A DNA stretch of 64,000 bases from Hyunsoonleella jejuensis (GCF_900111025.1 NZ_FOFN01000001.1:62001-126000), one strand, 5' to 3'. Shown: positions 10,121 to 18,665, counted from the stretch's first letter. Notes: a model not told the origin generated them from the letters alone. Numbers and translations: made by a program.

Positions 10121-11164
10121 TTAATTAACAATGAGTTTTTTAACAATTGATATATTATTATCACCAATTACTCTTACCAAGTATAATCCAGACTTGAGAA
10201 CTCCATTTGTGTTTAATTGTACATTTGCCTTTTTCGTTTTGGTTTTAACAACAACCTTTCCTAACACATCAGTAATTATAATATCGGCAGAATTTATACC
10301 ATTAAGTGCAATATTAACTGTAGATGATGTTGGATTTGGGAACAAAGTAAAATCAGAGTTATTGTTAAAAGCACTATTATCATCTACAGACAAAATGGGT
10401 ACACCTGCACCAAAACTCATGTCTACTTTTATAACTGAAAATGGAGGCACTAAAATAGCGCCTGTAGTAGTTTGCTCATCAGAATATGCTATAGATGCGG
10501 CAGATATAAGGCTTTCCCATCTAAATCCACTAGCAATATAATTTATTACATTTTCTCTGTTACCGTCTCTATTAACATTTAATCTTGCAGTGGCATTCGT
10601 TTTATTAGTAATAATTAAACGTGGTGTACCATCTGATCTTCTTACAGCAAGCACATGTATTGCTTTTTCTTCTTGCACTTCACCACCAATTTTTAATTCT
10701 GGAGCAGTTAGAGTAAACTCGTTAAACATATTAGAATCTCGTAAATTATCCCTTAAAACACTGTAAACATTACCATAACCTGTTCTGCCAATCTGAACAT
10801 TGTTTTGTGTTCCGTTCACGGTATATTGTGCATTTGCTCCTACCGTTGAAAACCAATTTATACGCTCTACCTCAAGGCGATCATTATTGGTTATTATATG
10901 TGAATAAATATCGGCAGCACCTAAAAAGCTCGCGCCAATAGCGTCGTCTTCGCTTCCTGCAACACCCCATTCGGTTAGCCATATGCTGTTCTTGTCTTCA
11001 GAAACCTGTGTTTTACAATAGGTAAGACTCTGGTCCATTATTCTACTAGCCGATACCAAATCTCTTAATGATTGGTCGGTAAGATCTTCAGGTCTATTCC
11101 CATCTTCTCGTTGGGCATTAACATATCTATGCACGACAATGGCATCAAAAAAAACTTTCATCAA
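10121..11164 (-). pseudogene. C-terminal fragment of a frameshifted secreted glycoside hydrolase with type IX sorting domain
   Basis: This part continues the protein started at 12047. True homology begins at FFDAIVVHRYVN, just after the frameshift in the A8 run at 11147-11154; the ATG at 11164 is probably fortuitous. It holds the second catalytic Glu of a clan-A TIM-barrel hydrolase (WLTEWGVAG, about residue 68), a beta-sandwich region, and at the end a type IX secretion (Por) sorting domain of about 75 residues (TLFPNPTSSTVNI ... GLYLVRV ... KKLIVN). An active enzyme needs this Glu and the acid/base Glu encoded by the other fragment, so the locus is inactive unless the frame is restored. The family could be GH39-, GH51- or GH79-like; this was not resolved. 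Confidence 0.75.
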
Positions 11165-12047
11165 CCGTAATTAAATCGTTATAGTTTTGATGAAAGTCCC
11201 TATTGCTTTGACTTCGTGTAGGATCTCCGCCTCTAAACGATATTGGGATAGCAAACCTTACAGTTCTATTTAACGCGCTAGCTCTATTTTTTATATTTTC
11301 AACTATTTGTCGCGCTCTTGCAACCCATTGTGCTTCAGTAGATATAGTACCAGATCTCTGACTTCTAAAAAAGAATTCATTACCTAATTCCATATCTCTA
11401 ACATCATGCCCGTCTTCTATCATAGAGCTCCATCTTCTTCCATTAGAATCGGCATCATTTCCAATAATACTTAGTACTGTAAGCAAATCTAAAGGCTTAC
11501 CGTTGTTGGCTGCTGTATCAAAAATAGATCTTAAAGAAGGGTAACCTATGCGCACACTAACAGGGCTGTTATGCTGCGATATTACTCTGCCGTTTACGAT
11601 AAAAGGATCTATAATGTGTCTAGAATCTGCAGCTGCAATTTCCTGCCCGTTTTCATCTAATACCTGCTCCCAATGGTATGTATTTGCAAATACACCTTGT
11701 GGAAAACGTAGTACAACGGGGTCGTTATCTGCAATAAACTGCTGTCCATTTATGGAATTGAACCCTTGGTTTGCTGCATTACTGTTTATAAGCGTACCAT
11801 CTGAAGCAAATAAAGGGGCTCTAGATAAAAGAAGTCTCGCAATTGAGGTATTAAAATCTACATTGCTTCCTAATAACAAGTTATTAAATGGGCTTTCACC
11901 CGCAGAGGTGTTTATGTTTAGAGACGCATCAAAAGCACCATTAGTTAAATTTATGGCATCGTAAGGAAACTGGTTTTGCGCATTAGTAAAACTAACACCC
12001 AGTATTAGTAATAATTTTAGAATGAATATAAAAGTTATGTTTTTCAT
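11145..12047 (-). pseudogene. N-terminal fragment of a frameshifted secreted clan-A glycoside hydrolase
   Basis: Signal peptide (ILKLLLILGVSFTNAQ) followed by the first half of a TIM barrel. LRFPQGVFANTYHWE resembles the RFPGG...YxW block of clan-A arabinofuranosidase-like enzymes, and DMELGNEFFF (about residue 220) carries the acid/base Glu in a GNE motif. The frame ends at TGA just after VDESFF, in a run of eight T on the coding strand. With seven T the frame would read VDESFFDAIVVHRY and join the next fragment smoothly. The combined protein would be about 640 residues. This could be a real mutation, a slippage-prone (phase-variable) tract or a sequencing error. The substrate is unknown; secretion by the type IX system suggests an extracellular polysaccharide. 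Confidence 0.75.
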
Positions 12048-12269
12048 TATTTAGTATTTGACATTGAAATATGATGATATTACATATTTAACTCAAAAAT
12101 AAGTCGTATTAAGAATTAATTCCTGACTTTTTTGAAAATAAATCTACTCTTTTTTAATTAATCATGATTTCTAGATTATTGTCAACCATATTTTTAAAAA
12201 AAATTTACGAAATTATTATTTGTTATGTTTTTTGTTGAAGTAAGCCGTTTAACATAAGAAGATAATTAT

Positions 12270-12297
12270 AAAAATACTATGCATGCATAGTATTTTT
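12270..12297. promoter_or_regulatory. 28-bp perfect palindrome upstream of etfBA
   Basis: AAAAATACTATGCA followed by its exact reverse complement, centred between 12283 and 12284, 60 bp before the etfB start. A weak -7-like box (TAACTTCG, 12311-12318) follows, so the palindrome would cover the -33 region. It lacks a T run typical of a terminator after the second arm (five T only), so an operator for a dimeric regulator is the better guess. The rest of the 310-bp gap (12048-12357) is AT-rich with nothing else recognised. Confidence 0.55.
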
Positions 12298-12357
12298 CAA
12301 ATAAAATACCTAACTTCGTATCCGCAAAAAATAAGATATTTTAATTAAGATAATATT

Positions 12358-13104
12358 ATGAATATATTGGTTTGTATAAGTCATGTCCCAGACACAACAT
12401 CAAAGATTAATTTTACTGATGGTGATACAAAATTTGATAAGAATGGTGTGCAATTTGTAATTAACCCAAATGACGAATTTGGACTAACACGCGCTATGTG
12501 GTTTAAGGAAAAACAAGGTGCAAATGTTACCGTGGTAAACGTTGGTGGTGCAGAAACTGAGCCTACACTGCGTAAGGCATTAGCTATTGGTGCCGATGCA
12601 GCAATTAGAGTAAATACTGAAGCTACTGATGGTTTTTCGGTTGCCAAACAATTAGCCAAAGTTGTAGAAGATGGTGGATACGATTTAATAATTGCAGGAC
12701 GCGAATCTATAGATTATAATGGCGGTATGGTTCCTGGCATGCTAGCAGGTTTAATAGGTGCCAATTTTGTAAATAATTGTATAGGTTTAGAAGTGGATGG
12801 TACGTCTGCCACTGCTACTAGAGAAATTGATGGCGGTAAGGAAACTGTATCAACAGCATTACCTTTAGTTATTGGTGGACAAAAAGGTTTAGTAGAGGAA
12901 AGCGATTTGAAAATACCCAACATGCGAGGTATTATGATGGCACGTAAAAAACCTTTAACCATTACAGAACCTATTGATGCTGCTATAGGAACTACTTCAG
13001 TTAGTTTTGAAAAGCCAGCTCCAAAAGGTGCTGTGAAATTAGTTTCTCCTGAAAATTTAGATGAATTAGTGGATTTACTTCACAATGAAGCGAAGGTAAT
13101 TTAG
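12358..13104 (+). CDS. etfB: Electron transfer flavoprotein, beta subunit
   Basis: Beta subunit of the FAD/AMP-containing electron transfer flavoprotein, which carries electrons from acyl-CoA dehydrogenases to the respiratory chain. At 248 residues it is normal. It opens with the family start MNILVCISHVPDTTSKI, has NPNDEFGLTRA, and has the AMP-binding GRESIDYNGGMVPGMLA block at about residues 114-130. It is followed by etfA after a 100-bp gap that holds two repeat hairpins, so both are probably one operon. Confidence 0.95.
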   Translation: MNILVCISHVPDTTSKINFTDGDTKFDKNGVQFVINPNDEFGLTRAMWFKEKQGANVTVVNVGGAETEPTLRKALAIGADAAIRVNTEATDGFSVAKQLAKVVEDGGYDLIIAGRESIDYNGGMVPGMLAGLIGANFVNNCIGLEVDGTSATATREIDGGKETVSTALPLVIGGQKGLVEESDLKIPNMRGIMMARKKPLTITEPIDAAIGTTSVSFEKPAPKGAVKLVSPENLDELVDLLHNEAKVI

Positions 13105-13115
13105 CTTGCTAAATT

Positions 13116-13190
13116 ATTCCGAACTTGCTTCGGAATCTATTTTGAATATTTAGTAAAAAAATGAGATCCTGAAACAAGTTCAGGATGACA
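13116..13190. repeat. Inverted pair of REP-like palindromes between etfB and etfA
   Basis: Two small hairpins of one family in opposite orientation: 13116-13136 (ATTCCGAA, loop CTTGC, TTCGGAAT) and 13166-13186 (ATCCTGAA, loop ACAAG, TTCAGGAT, followed by GACA). Read in the same sense both have the pattern GAA-n-CAAG-TTC flanked by complementary bases. Related copies are at 30364-30391 and inside 18566-18600. Such dispersed palindromes are common between flavobacterial genes. Confidence 0.7.
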
Positions 13191-13204
13191 AAAAATAAAA
13201 TTTT

Positions 13205-14164
13205 ATGTCAGTTTTAGTATATACAGAATCAGAACAAAACAAATTTAAAAAAGCCGCTTTTGAAGTGGCCTCTTATGCCAAAGCTGTGGCAGAACAATTA
13301 GGAACAACTGTAACTGCTGTTACTATCAATGCAGATGACACATCCGAACTAGGAAATTACGGCGTAGATAAAGTATTAAAAGTATCCAATGCAGATTTAA
13401 ATAATTTTAATGCCAATGCTTACGCCGCTATTTTAAAACAAGCAGCCGAAGCCGAAAATGCGCAGGTAGTTATAGTTGGTTCTAGTGCAGACAGCAAGTA
13501 TTTAGCGCCCCTTTTAGCGATTGGTTTAAACGCAGGTTATGCTTCGAATGTTGTTGAAGCCCCTTCAAGCACAAGTCCGTTTACCGTAAAACGTTCAGCG
13601 TTTACCAATAAAGCTTTTGAGATTTCGGAAATCAAATCAGAAATAAAAATTATAGGGGTTTCCAACAATGCTTTTGGCTTAGTTGAAAATAGTGCTAGTG
13701 CTGCTGCCGAAGATTTTTCGCCTTCCATTCCAGAATTGGGTGTAAAAGTAGAGTCGGTTGACAAAGCTACCGACAAGGTAACCATTGCTGATGCAGAAAT
13801 AGTAGTGTCTGCAGGAAGAGGTTTAAAAGGCCCCGAAAATTGGGGAATGATTGAAGAATTGGCCGATGTTTTAGGAGCGGCAACAGCATGCTCTAAACCC
13901 GTTTCAGACCTAGGATGGCGTCCACATAGCGAACATGTAGGACAAACAGGAAAACCTGTAGCGTCAAATTTATACATTGCTATAGGCATTTCAGGAGCTA
14001 TCCAGCATTTAGCAGGGATTAACGCTTCAAAAGTAAAAGTAGTAGTAAATACCGATCCTGAAGCACCATTCTTTAAAGCTGCAGACTATGGGGTTGTAGG
14101 TGATGCTTTTGAAGTAGTACCGCAACTTATTGAAAAACTAAAAACATTTAAAGCACAACAGTAA
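13205..14164 (+). CDS. etfA: Electron transfer flavoprotein, alpha subunit
   Basis: Alpha subunit partner of etfB that binds FAD. At 319 residues it is complete. The FAD-binding C-terminal domain is clear: SAGRGLKGPENW (about residue 202), then SKPVSDLGW, VGQTGK and the GISGAIQHLAG segment. The order etfB-etfA is the usual one. The last gene product of the operon is followed by a long inverted repeat that may end transcription. Confidence 0.95.
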   Translation: MSVLVYTESEQNKFKKAAFEVASYAKAVAEQLGTTVTAVTINADDTSELGNYGVDKVLKVSNADLNNFNANAYAAILKQAAEAENAQVVIVGSSADSKYLAPLLAIGLNAGYASNVVEAPSSTSPFTVKRSAFTNKAFEISEIKSEIKIIGVSNNAFGLVENSASAAAEDFSPSIPELGVKVESVDKATDKVTIADAEIVVSAGRGLKGPENWGMIEELADVLGAATACSKPVSDLGWRPHSEHVGQTGKPVASNLYIAIGISGAIQHLAGINASKVKVVVNTDPEAPFFKAADYGVVGDAFEVVPQLIEKLKTFKAQQ

Positions 14165-14195
14165 TAATTTATTTTTGTAAATTGTGTAGTACTGT

Positions 14196-14268
14196 AGAAC
14201 TGCTTAAATTAGCATTTCATACCAAAAACTGTGTTTGCAGTTGGTAAAGTTCTAATTTAAGCAGTTCT
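14196..14268. repeat. Long inverted repeat after etfA (possible terminator)
   Basis: Arms of 17 bp match perfectly: AGAACTGCTTAAATTAG at 14196-14212 and its complement at 14252-14268. The 39-nt interior can form a second hairpin (TACCA/TGGTA and ACTG/CAGT). It lies between etfA and the bifunctional nuclease gene. Only short T runs follow (TTTGCGTTTTT), so it may be a terminator, an RNA structure protecting mRNA ends, or a small repeat element. Confidence 0.6.
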
Positions 14269-14287
14269 TTGCGTTTTTAATAGATTT

Positions 14288-14905
14288 ATGAGTTTAGTAA
14301 GATTAAATATAAAAGGAATTTCATACAGCCAAACCCAGAATGGTGCTTATGCCTTAATATTAAATGAAATAGAGGGCGACCGTAAACTGCCTATAGTTAT
14401 TGGTGCTTTTGAAGCACAATCCATTGCCATCGCTTTAGAAAAGGAAATTCGCCCACCTAGACCGTTAACTCACGATTTATTTAAAAACTTTGCAGATAGA
14501 TTTGATATTGTGGTAAAGCAAGTGATAATCCACAAGTTAGTAGACGGTGTATTTTATTCTAGTTTGATTTGCGAACGTGATAAAATTGAAGAAATTATTG
14601 ACGCTAGAACCAGTGATGCCATTGCATTAGCTTTACGTTTTGATGCGCCAATTTTTACCTATAAAAATATTTTGGATAAGGCTGGTATTTATTTGAAAGT
14701 TGATCCCAAAACAGATGACGATGAAACTCCTGAAGACAGTGTTTTAGTTGATGACATTTTAGCTGGAGAACTAGAACCGGCGGTATCAAAAGAGGATTAC
14801 TCTTCAAAATCATTGGAAGAACTACATCAACTTTTGGAAGAAGCCGTAAACAATGAAGATTACGAAAAAGCTGCAAGCATCCGCGACGAAATCTCCAAAC
14901 GTTAA
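14288..14905 (+). CDS. Bifunctional nuclease (BFN/DUF151) with C-terminal UVR motif
   Basis: Residues 1 to about 135 form the DUF151/BFN domain (LPIVIGAFEAQSIAIALE, RPLTHDLF, IDARTSDAIALALRF), which has been linked to nuclease activity in other organisms. A linker and a UvrB/UvrC-type helical motif follow at about residues 172-205 (LEELHQLLEEAVNNEDYEKA, then IRDEI). The pairing of both domains in one chain is common in Bacteroidota and suggests a role near DNA or protein complexes of stress response. The precise function is not known. The gene ends 10 bp before the nucleoside transporter start and is probably co-transcribed. Confidence 0.88.
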   Translation: MSLVRLNIKGISYSQTQNGAYALILNEIEGDRKLPIVIGAFEAQSIAIALEKEIRPPRPLTHDLFKNFADRFDIVVKQVIIHKLVDGVFYSSLICERDKIEEIIDARTSDAIALALRFDAPIFTYKNILDKAGIYLKVDPKTDDDETPEDSVLVDDILAGELEPAVSKEDYSSKSLEELHQLLEEAVNNEDYEKAASIRDEISKR

Positions 14906-14915
14906 CTAATCTTTT

Positions 14916-16442
14916 ATGAAGCAATTTTTCTTTGCTATTGTTTTCATATTGTGTTTAATAAGCACACCTTCTTTTTCTCAAGATGCACTTAATAGTCTAG
15001 AAGAAACTAAAACCGAACTTACAAATCAAGCAGGAAACGAGATACGCACCACCCTTGTTGCAGATTCAACGGCAACATCTAAAATTGACATTGAAAACAC
15101 TTTACAAAACGAAAAAGCAACTGCTATAATTCCAAGCGCAGGAAGTTCTTTTGCTAGTATGTGGCGAGGAATTCTTGGAATGATTACTCTTGTTTTTATT
15201 GCGTTTTTATTTAGCAGTAACCGAAAAGCGATAAACTGGAAAGTAGTTGGTATTGGTCTTACATTTCAACTTGTTATCGCCATTGGTGTTTTAAAAGTAG
15301 GGTTCATTAAGAATATTTTTGAAATTATTGGTGGTGTTTTTGTACAAATACTCGAATTTACGAAAGCAGGAAGCAAGTTCTTATTTGAAGGTTTAGTGGT
15401 AGACATGGACACTTTTGGATTTATTTTTGCGTTCCAAGTATTGCCAACCATTATATTCTTTTCGGCACTTACCTCTGTACTATATTATTTGGGGGTTATT
15501 CAAATAGTAGTGAAAGGTTTTGGTTGGTTACTCTCTAAACTACTTAAAATTTCTGGCGCTGAGAGCTTAAGTGTTGCTGGAAATATCTTTTTAGGTCAAA
15601 CCGAAGCTCCGCTTTTAATAAAGGCATATTTAGAGAAAATGAATAAATCTGAAATGCTTTTGGTGATGATTGGCGGTATGGCAACCGTAGCTGGTGCTGT
15701 TCTTGCGGCATATATAGGCTTTCTTGGAGGTGATGACCCAGAATTACGTTTATTCTATGCTAAACATTTATTAGCAGCTTCTGTAATGGCCGCTCCTGGA
15801 GCCATTGTAATTTCTAAAATCCTATACCCCCAAACAGAATCTATTAATACTGATGTAAAAGTTTCTCAAGACAAAATAGGATCTAACTTTTTAGATGCGA
15901 TTGCCAATGGTACGACAGAAGGTTTAAAACTAGCTGTTAATGTTGGTGCGATGCTTTTAGTTTTTGTTGCATTTATAGCCATGTTCAACTACGGATTTGG
16001 TAAAATTGGACATTATTCCGGTATCAATTCTTGGATTGTTGAAAACACCAGATATGAGAGTCTTTCCCTAGAGTTTATTTTAGGTTATGCTTTTGCGCCC
16101 TTAATGTGGCTTATTGGTGTCGCTAAAGAAGATATGGCATTAATGGGCCAGCTTCTTGGTATAAAACTAGCGGCAAGTGAATTTATAGGATATATACAAT
16201 TAGCCGATTTAAAAGATGTTGCCAATGCTACGCACTTAAAGTATGAGAAGTCGGTTATAATGGCAACTTACATGTTGTGTGGTTTTGCAAATTTTGCTTC
16301 TATTGGCATTCAAATTGGCGGTATTGGCTCCTTAGCTCCGGGACAGCGCAAAACCTTATCGAAATTTGGAATGAAAGCCCTGTTGGGTGGCACTATTGCT
16401 TCTTTAATTTCCGCTACTATTGCCGGTATGATTATTGGTTAA
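14916..16442 (+). CDS. Concentrative nucleoside transporter (NupC/CNT family) with periplasmic N-terminal extension
   Basis: Inner-membrane nucleoside importer, probably Na+- or H+-coupled. The CNT core runs from about residue 85 to the end and includes GQTEAPLLIKAYL and the GGMATVAGAVLAAYIGFLGG block, which form the nucleoside-binding hairpins, plus CGFANFASIGIQIGGIG near the C terminus. In front lies a signal peptide (CLISTPSFSQ) and about 60 hydrophilic residues that are absent from E. coli NupC. The gene follows the bifunctional nuclease and precedes thyA; import of nucleosides next to thymidylate synthesis makes sense metabolically. Confidence 0.93.
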   Translation: MKQFFFAIVFILCLISTPSFSQDALNSLEETKTELTNQAGNEIRTTLVADSTATSKIDIENTLQNEKATAIIPSAGSSFASMWRGILGMITLVFIAFLFSSNRKAINWKVVGIGLTFQLVIAIGVLKVGFIKNIFEIIGGVFVQILEFTKAGSKFLFEGLVVDMDTFGFIFAFQVLPTIIFFSALTSVLYYLGVIQIVVKGFGWLLSKLLKISGAESLSVAGNIFLGQTEAPLLIKAYLEKMNKSEMLLVMIGGMATVAGAVLAAYIGFLGGDDPELRLFYAKHLLAASVMAAPGAIVISKILYPQTESINTDVKVSQDKIGSNFLDAIANGTTEGLKLAVNVGAMLLVFVAFIAMFNYGFGKIGHYSGINSWIVENTRYESLSLEFILGYAFAPLMWLIGVAKEDMALMGQLLGIKLAASEFIGYIQLADLKDVANATHLKYEKSVIMATYMLCGFANFASIGIQIGGIGSLAPGQRKTLSKFGMKALLGGTIASLISATIAGMIIG

Positions 16443-16570
16443 TAACTTTTTGATATTATCTCCTTTTTTGGTGAATGTCTAACCTCTCTTTTTCTTTAAA
16501 TTCGTAATCGCTGATTTTACGCTGCAGCATGAGTTCAACCTAAAAGAAATTCCCTTAACAGGAAGTTGTT

Positions 16571-17395
16571 ATGAAGCAATACCACGACTTAGTAAAGCAT
16601 GTTTTAGAAAACGGAAACGAGAAAGAAGACCGCACAGGCACAGGAACCAAAAGTGTATTTGGTTACCAAATGCGATTTGATTTAAGTGAAGGTTTCCCAA
16701 TGGTAACGACAAAAAAATTACATTTAAAGTCTATTATTTATGAATTGCTATGGTTTTTAAAAGGAGATACTAATATAAACTATCTTACTGAAAATGGCGT
16801 TCGTATTTGGAATGAATGGGCAGATGAGAATGGGGATTTAGGACCTGTTTATGGTCACCAATGGCGCAACTGGAACAGTGATGAGATTGACCAGATAAAA
16901 GAAGTAATCCATACCCTTAAAACCAATCCAAATAGCAGGCGTATGTTGGTTTCTGCTTGGAACCCTTCAGTATTACCAGATACGTCAAAACCCTTTAGTG
17001 AAAATGTAGCGAATGGAAAAGCAGCCTTACCACCCTGTCATGCATTCTTTCAGTTTTATGTAGCCGACGGAAAACTGTCTTGCCAATTATACCAGCGTAG
17101 TGCCGATATCTTTTTAGGTGTGCCGTTTAATATTGCCTCGTACGCCTTATTTACGATGATGATGGCACAGGTTTGTGGTTATGAAGCTGGTGAATTTATT
17201 CACACATTTGGCGATGCCCATATTTACAGCAATCACTACGAGCAACTAGAGCTGCAATTATCAAGAGATATTCGTCCGTTACCAAAAATGATTTTAAATC
17301 CTGAAATAAAGGACATTTTTGATTTTGATTTTGAGGATTTTACTTTGGTAGATTACAATCCACACCCGCATATTAAAGGGGTTGTGGCGGTTTAG
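16571..17395 (+). CDS. thyA: Thymidylate synthase
   Basis: Makes dTMP from dUMP with methylene-tetrahydrofolate, releasing dihydrofolate. Complete at 274 residues. The catalytic Cys is at about residue 156 in [13 protein letters not shown], followed by the dUMP-binding [14 protein letters not shown]; the N-terminal EDRTGTGT loop is present. The dihydrofolate reductase that recycles its product lies 1.85 kb downstream on the same strand, separated by a cassette-like gene, repeats and a carbohydrate-binding protein gene. Confidence 0.97.
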   Translation: MKQYHDLVKHVLENGNEKEDRTGTGTKSVFGYQMRFDLSEGFPMVTTKKLHLKSIIYELLWFLKGDTNINYLTENGVRIWNEWADENGDLGPVYGHQWRNWNSDEIDQIKEVIHTLKTNPNSRRMLVSAWNPSVLPDTSKPFSENVANGKAALPPCHAFFQFYVADGKLSCQLYQRSADIFLGVPFNIASYALFTMMMAQVCGYEAGEFIHTFGDAHIYSNHYEQLELQLSRDIRPLPKMILNPEIKDIFDFDFEDFTLVDYNPHPHIKGVVAV

Positions 17396-17490
17396 AGTTT
17401 TAAGACTTAAAAGACTGGAACGATATCTTCATTTTAAGTTTTTAGGCTTTTCTTATTAAAATTAATTGAATAAAGGCACTTTCTTCAAGT

Positions 17491-17585
17491 GACAACACGC
17501 CAATTGTAAGAATTATACTTAACTTTATTGAAATAAACATAATGGGAACAAACGTAATTGTGTTTATTACCTTGTTGGCGTTAAT
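17491..17585. repeat. Upstream inverted-repeat flank of a cassette-like unit
   Basis: A segment bounded by ACGCCAA (17497-17503) and its complement TTGGCGT (17575-17581). The right boundary TTGTTGGCGTTAATA (17571-17585) is the near-exact reverse complement (14 of 15) of TACTAACGCCAACAA found right after the following gene (18309-18323). The length of about 90 bp and the paired ends resemble recombination sites of gene cassettes, but no integrase was seen and the match is by eye. Confidence 0.45.
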
Positions 17586-17593
17586 ACTGAACA

Positions 17594-18310
17594 ATGTCTA
17601 GATTAAAATTATTATTTATTCCTCTGATTTTTATTTGTTGCAAACAGCAGACAGAAAAATTGAAAATTGAGTCTGACCAAATAAAAAAGAATTTTTACTC
17701 TAACGGAATTTTAAAATCGGAGGGATTGACTTTCGGCAATAACCAACCCATAGGAATTTGGCATTACTACGATTCTACAGGAATTCTGACCAGAACTGCA
17801 GAATACATCAAAATAAATGGACAAGCTTATATTAATCAAGATTGGTACTTTGACAAAAATGGCGATAAACGAAAAAATAAAGGAAGTCACTTTATTTTGA
17901 CTTTTGAGAAGGACACAATTAAACTTAATGAACCCGTCAAAGCTAAAATTGATTTAGTAGCTCCTCTTTTTAAAAATAAAAATTCAAATATTTTGGTAGT
18001 TGTACCTAAAGATTATTCAATAAACTTTAACGAAGATTTTTCCAACTTAAAAGAGGTAAATCTTGATACAACTTTCAATTTGAATTTAGAACAAGACATG
18101 AAAAACACACTTGGACTTACAACTGATTTTGGAAAAAGTGCAGCTTTTGGAAGATATTTCAATTCTGTAGGCAAAAAGAAATTTCGAGGGATAATAGTTG
18201 AGTATTTTTATAAAGACTCAATTACAACTGACTCGGTTAAAGTTAATCGTTTTGAGAATAAGAAATATTTTGAGAAAGATATATTTGTATTAGATACTTT
18301 TAATAAATAG
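17594..18310 (+). CDS. Hypothetical lipoprotein with MORN-like repeats (cassette-like gene)
   Basis: A 238-residue protein with a lipoprotein signal (LKLLFIPLIFICC, lipid-carrying Cys near residue 15). Residues 32-80 resemble the MORN-like repeats of bacterial surface proteins (FYSNGILKSEG, then IGIWHYYDSTGILTRTAEY). The remainder has no recognised domain. It stands alone between thyA and a repeat cluster and its start and stop lie within a few bases of inverted-repeat flanks, so it may be an acquired accessory gene. The role is unknown; an extracytoplasmic location is likely. Confidence 0.75.
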   Translation: MSRLKLLFIPLIFICCKQQTEKLKIESDQIKKNFYSNGILKSEGLTFGNNQPIGIWHYYDSTGILTRTAEYIKINGQAYINQDWYFDKNGDKRKNKGSHFILTFEKDTIKLNEPVKAKIDLVAPLFKNKNSNILVVVPKDYSINFNEDFSNLKEVNLDTTFNLNLEQDMKNTLGLTTDFGKSAAFGRYFNSVGKKKFRGIIVEYFYKDSITTDSVKVNRFENKKYFEKDIFVLDTFNK

Positions 18311-18445
18311 TACTAACGCCAACAAAGTATCTAAAAATTGCTACTTTTAGTTTAACCAATCTTAATTGCTCGTTTGCTTGCATCTGATTTTCCTTCGGAA
18401 AATCCTCGCACACAAACACGCAACTTCCCTTGTACATAAACGTTA
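18309..18445. repeat. Downstream inverted-repeat flank of the cassette-like unit
   Basis: Begins with TACTAACGCCAACAA, overlapping the stop of the lipoprotein gene, and ends with TTGTACATAAACGTTAAACG, giving outer pairs TAACG/CGTTA and ACAA/TTGT. In between is a perfect 8-bp hairpin, GATTTTCC-TTC-GGAAAATC. The architecture (inverted ends, internal stem) echoes cassette recombination sites. Confidence 0.4.
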
Positions 18446-18490
18446 AACGAACCTCCCAAAAAACTAATAATAACTCTTAAGAAACACCTC

Positions 18491-18610
18491 TGGCAAACTA
18501 ACCCGTGTTAGGGATTGTAGCGGCATCCTTTTTGAGGCACGAAAAAAGATATAGCGGAAAGCCCGACCCCGCTTGCCCTGAGCTTGTCGAAGGGTGGGGT
18601 AACCCCCAAA
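18491..18610 (-). repeat. Dispersed structured element, copy 1
   Basis: Read on the minus strand it contains GGGGTCGGGCTTTCCGCTA, a T-rich/A-rich hairpin, then GCTACAATCCCTAACACGGG and TTTGCCA. The same order of blocks occurs on the plus strand at 38474-38580. Its first stem (ACCCC/GGGGT) carries a REP-like insert, CCCTTCGACAAGCTCAGGG, in the loop. It lies after the terminator of the 98-residue carbohydrate-binding gene, in the same orientation as that gene. It could be a small mobile repeat or a structured RNA; no open frame is present. Confidence 0.6.
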
Positions 18611-18642
18611 TAAAAAAAGCACCTTCTATGAAAAGGTGCTTT
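18611..18642 (-). terminator. Terminator of the CBM48 gene
   Basis: A 10-bp stem, AAAGCACCTT with AAGGTGCTTT, 7-nt loop, followed on the minus strand by a run of T. It is 24 bp after the stop codon. Confidence 0.85.
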
Positions 18643-18665
18643 AAATTAATGCTTTAAGTGTAAAC

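Noticed and set aside
13105-13204. Terminator between etfB and etfA
   Set aside because: The hairpins lack T runs and are better explained as REP-like repeats.
17491-18445. True integron
   Set aside because: No integron integrase is present and the ends do not fit the standard attC core exactly; only a cassette-like layout is claimed.
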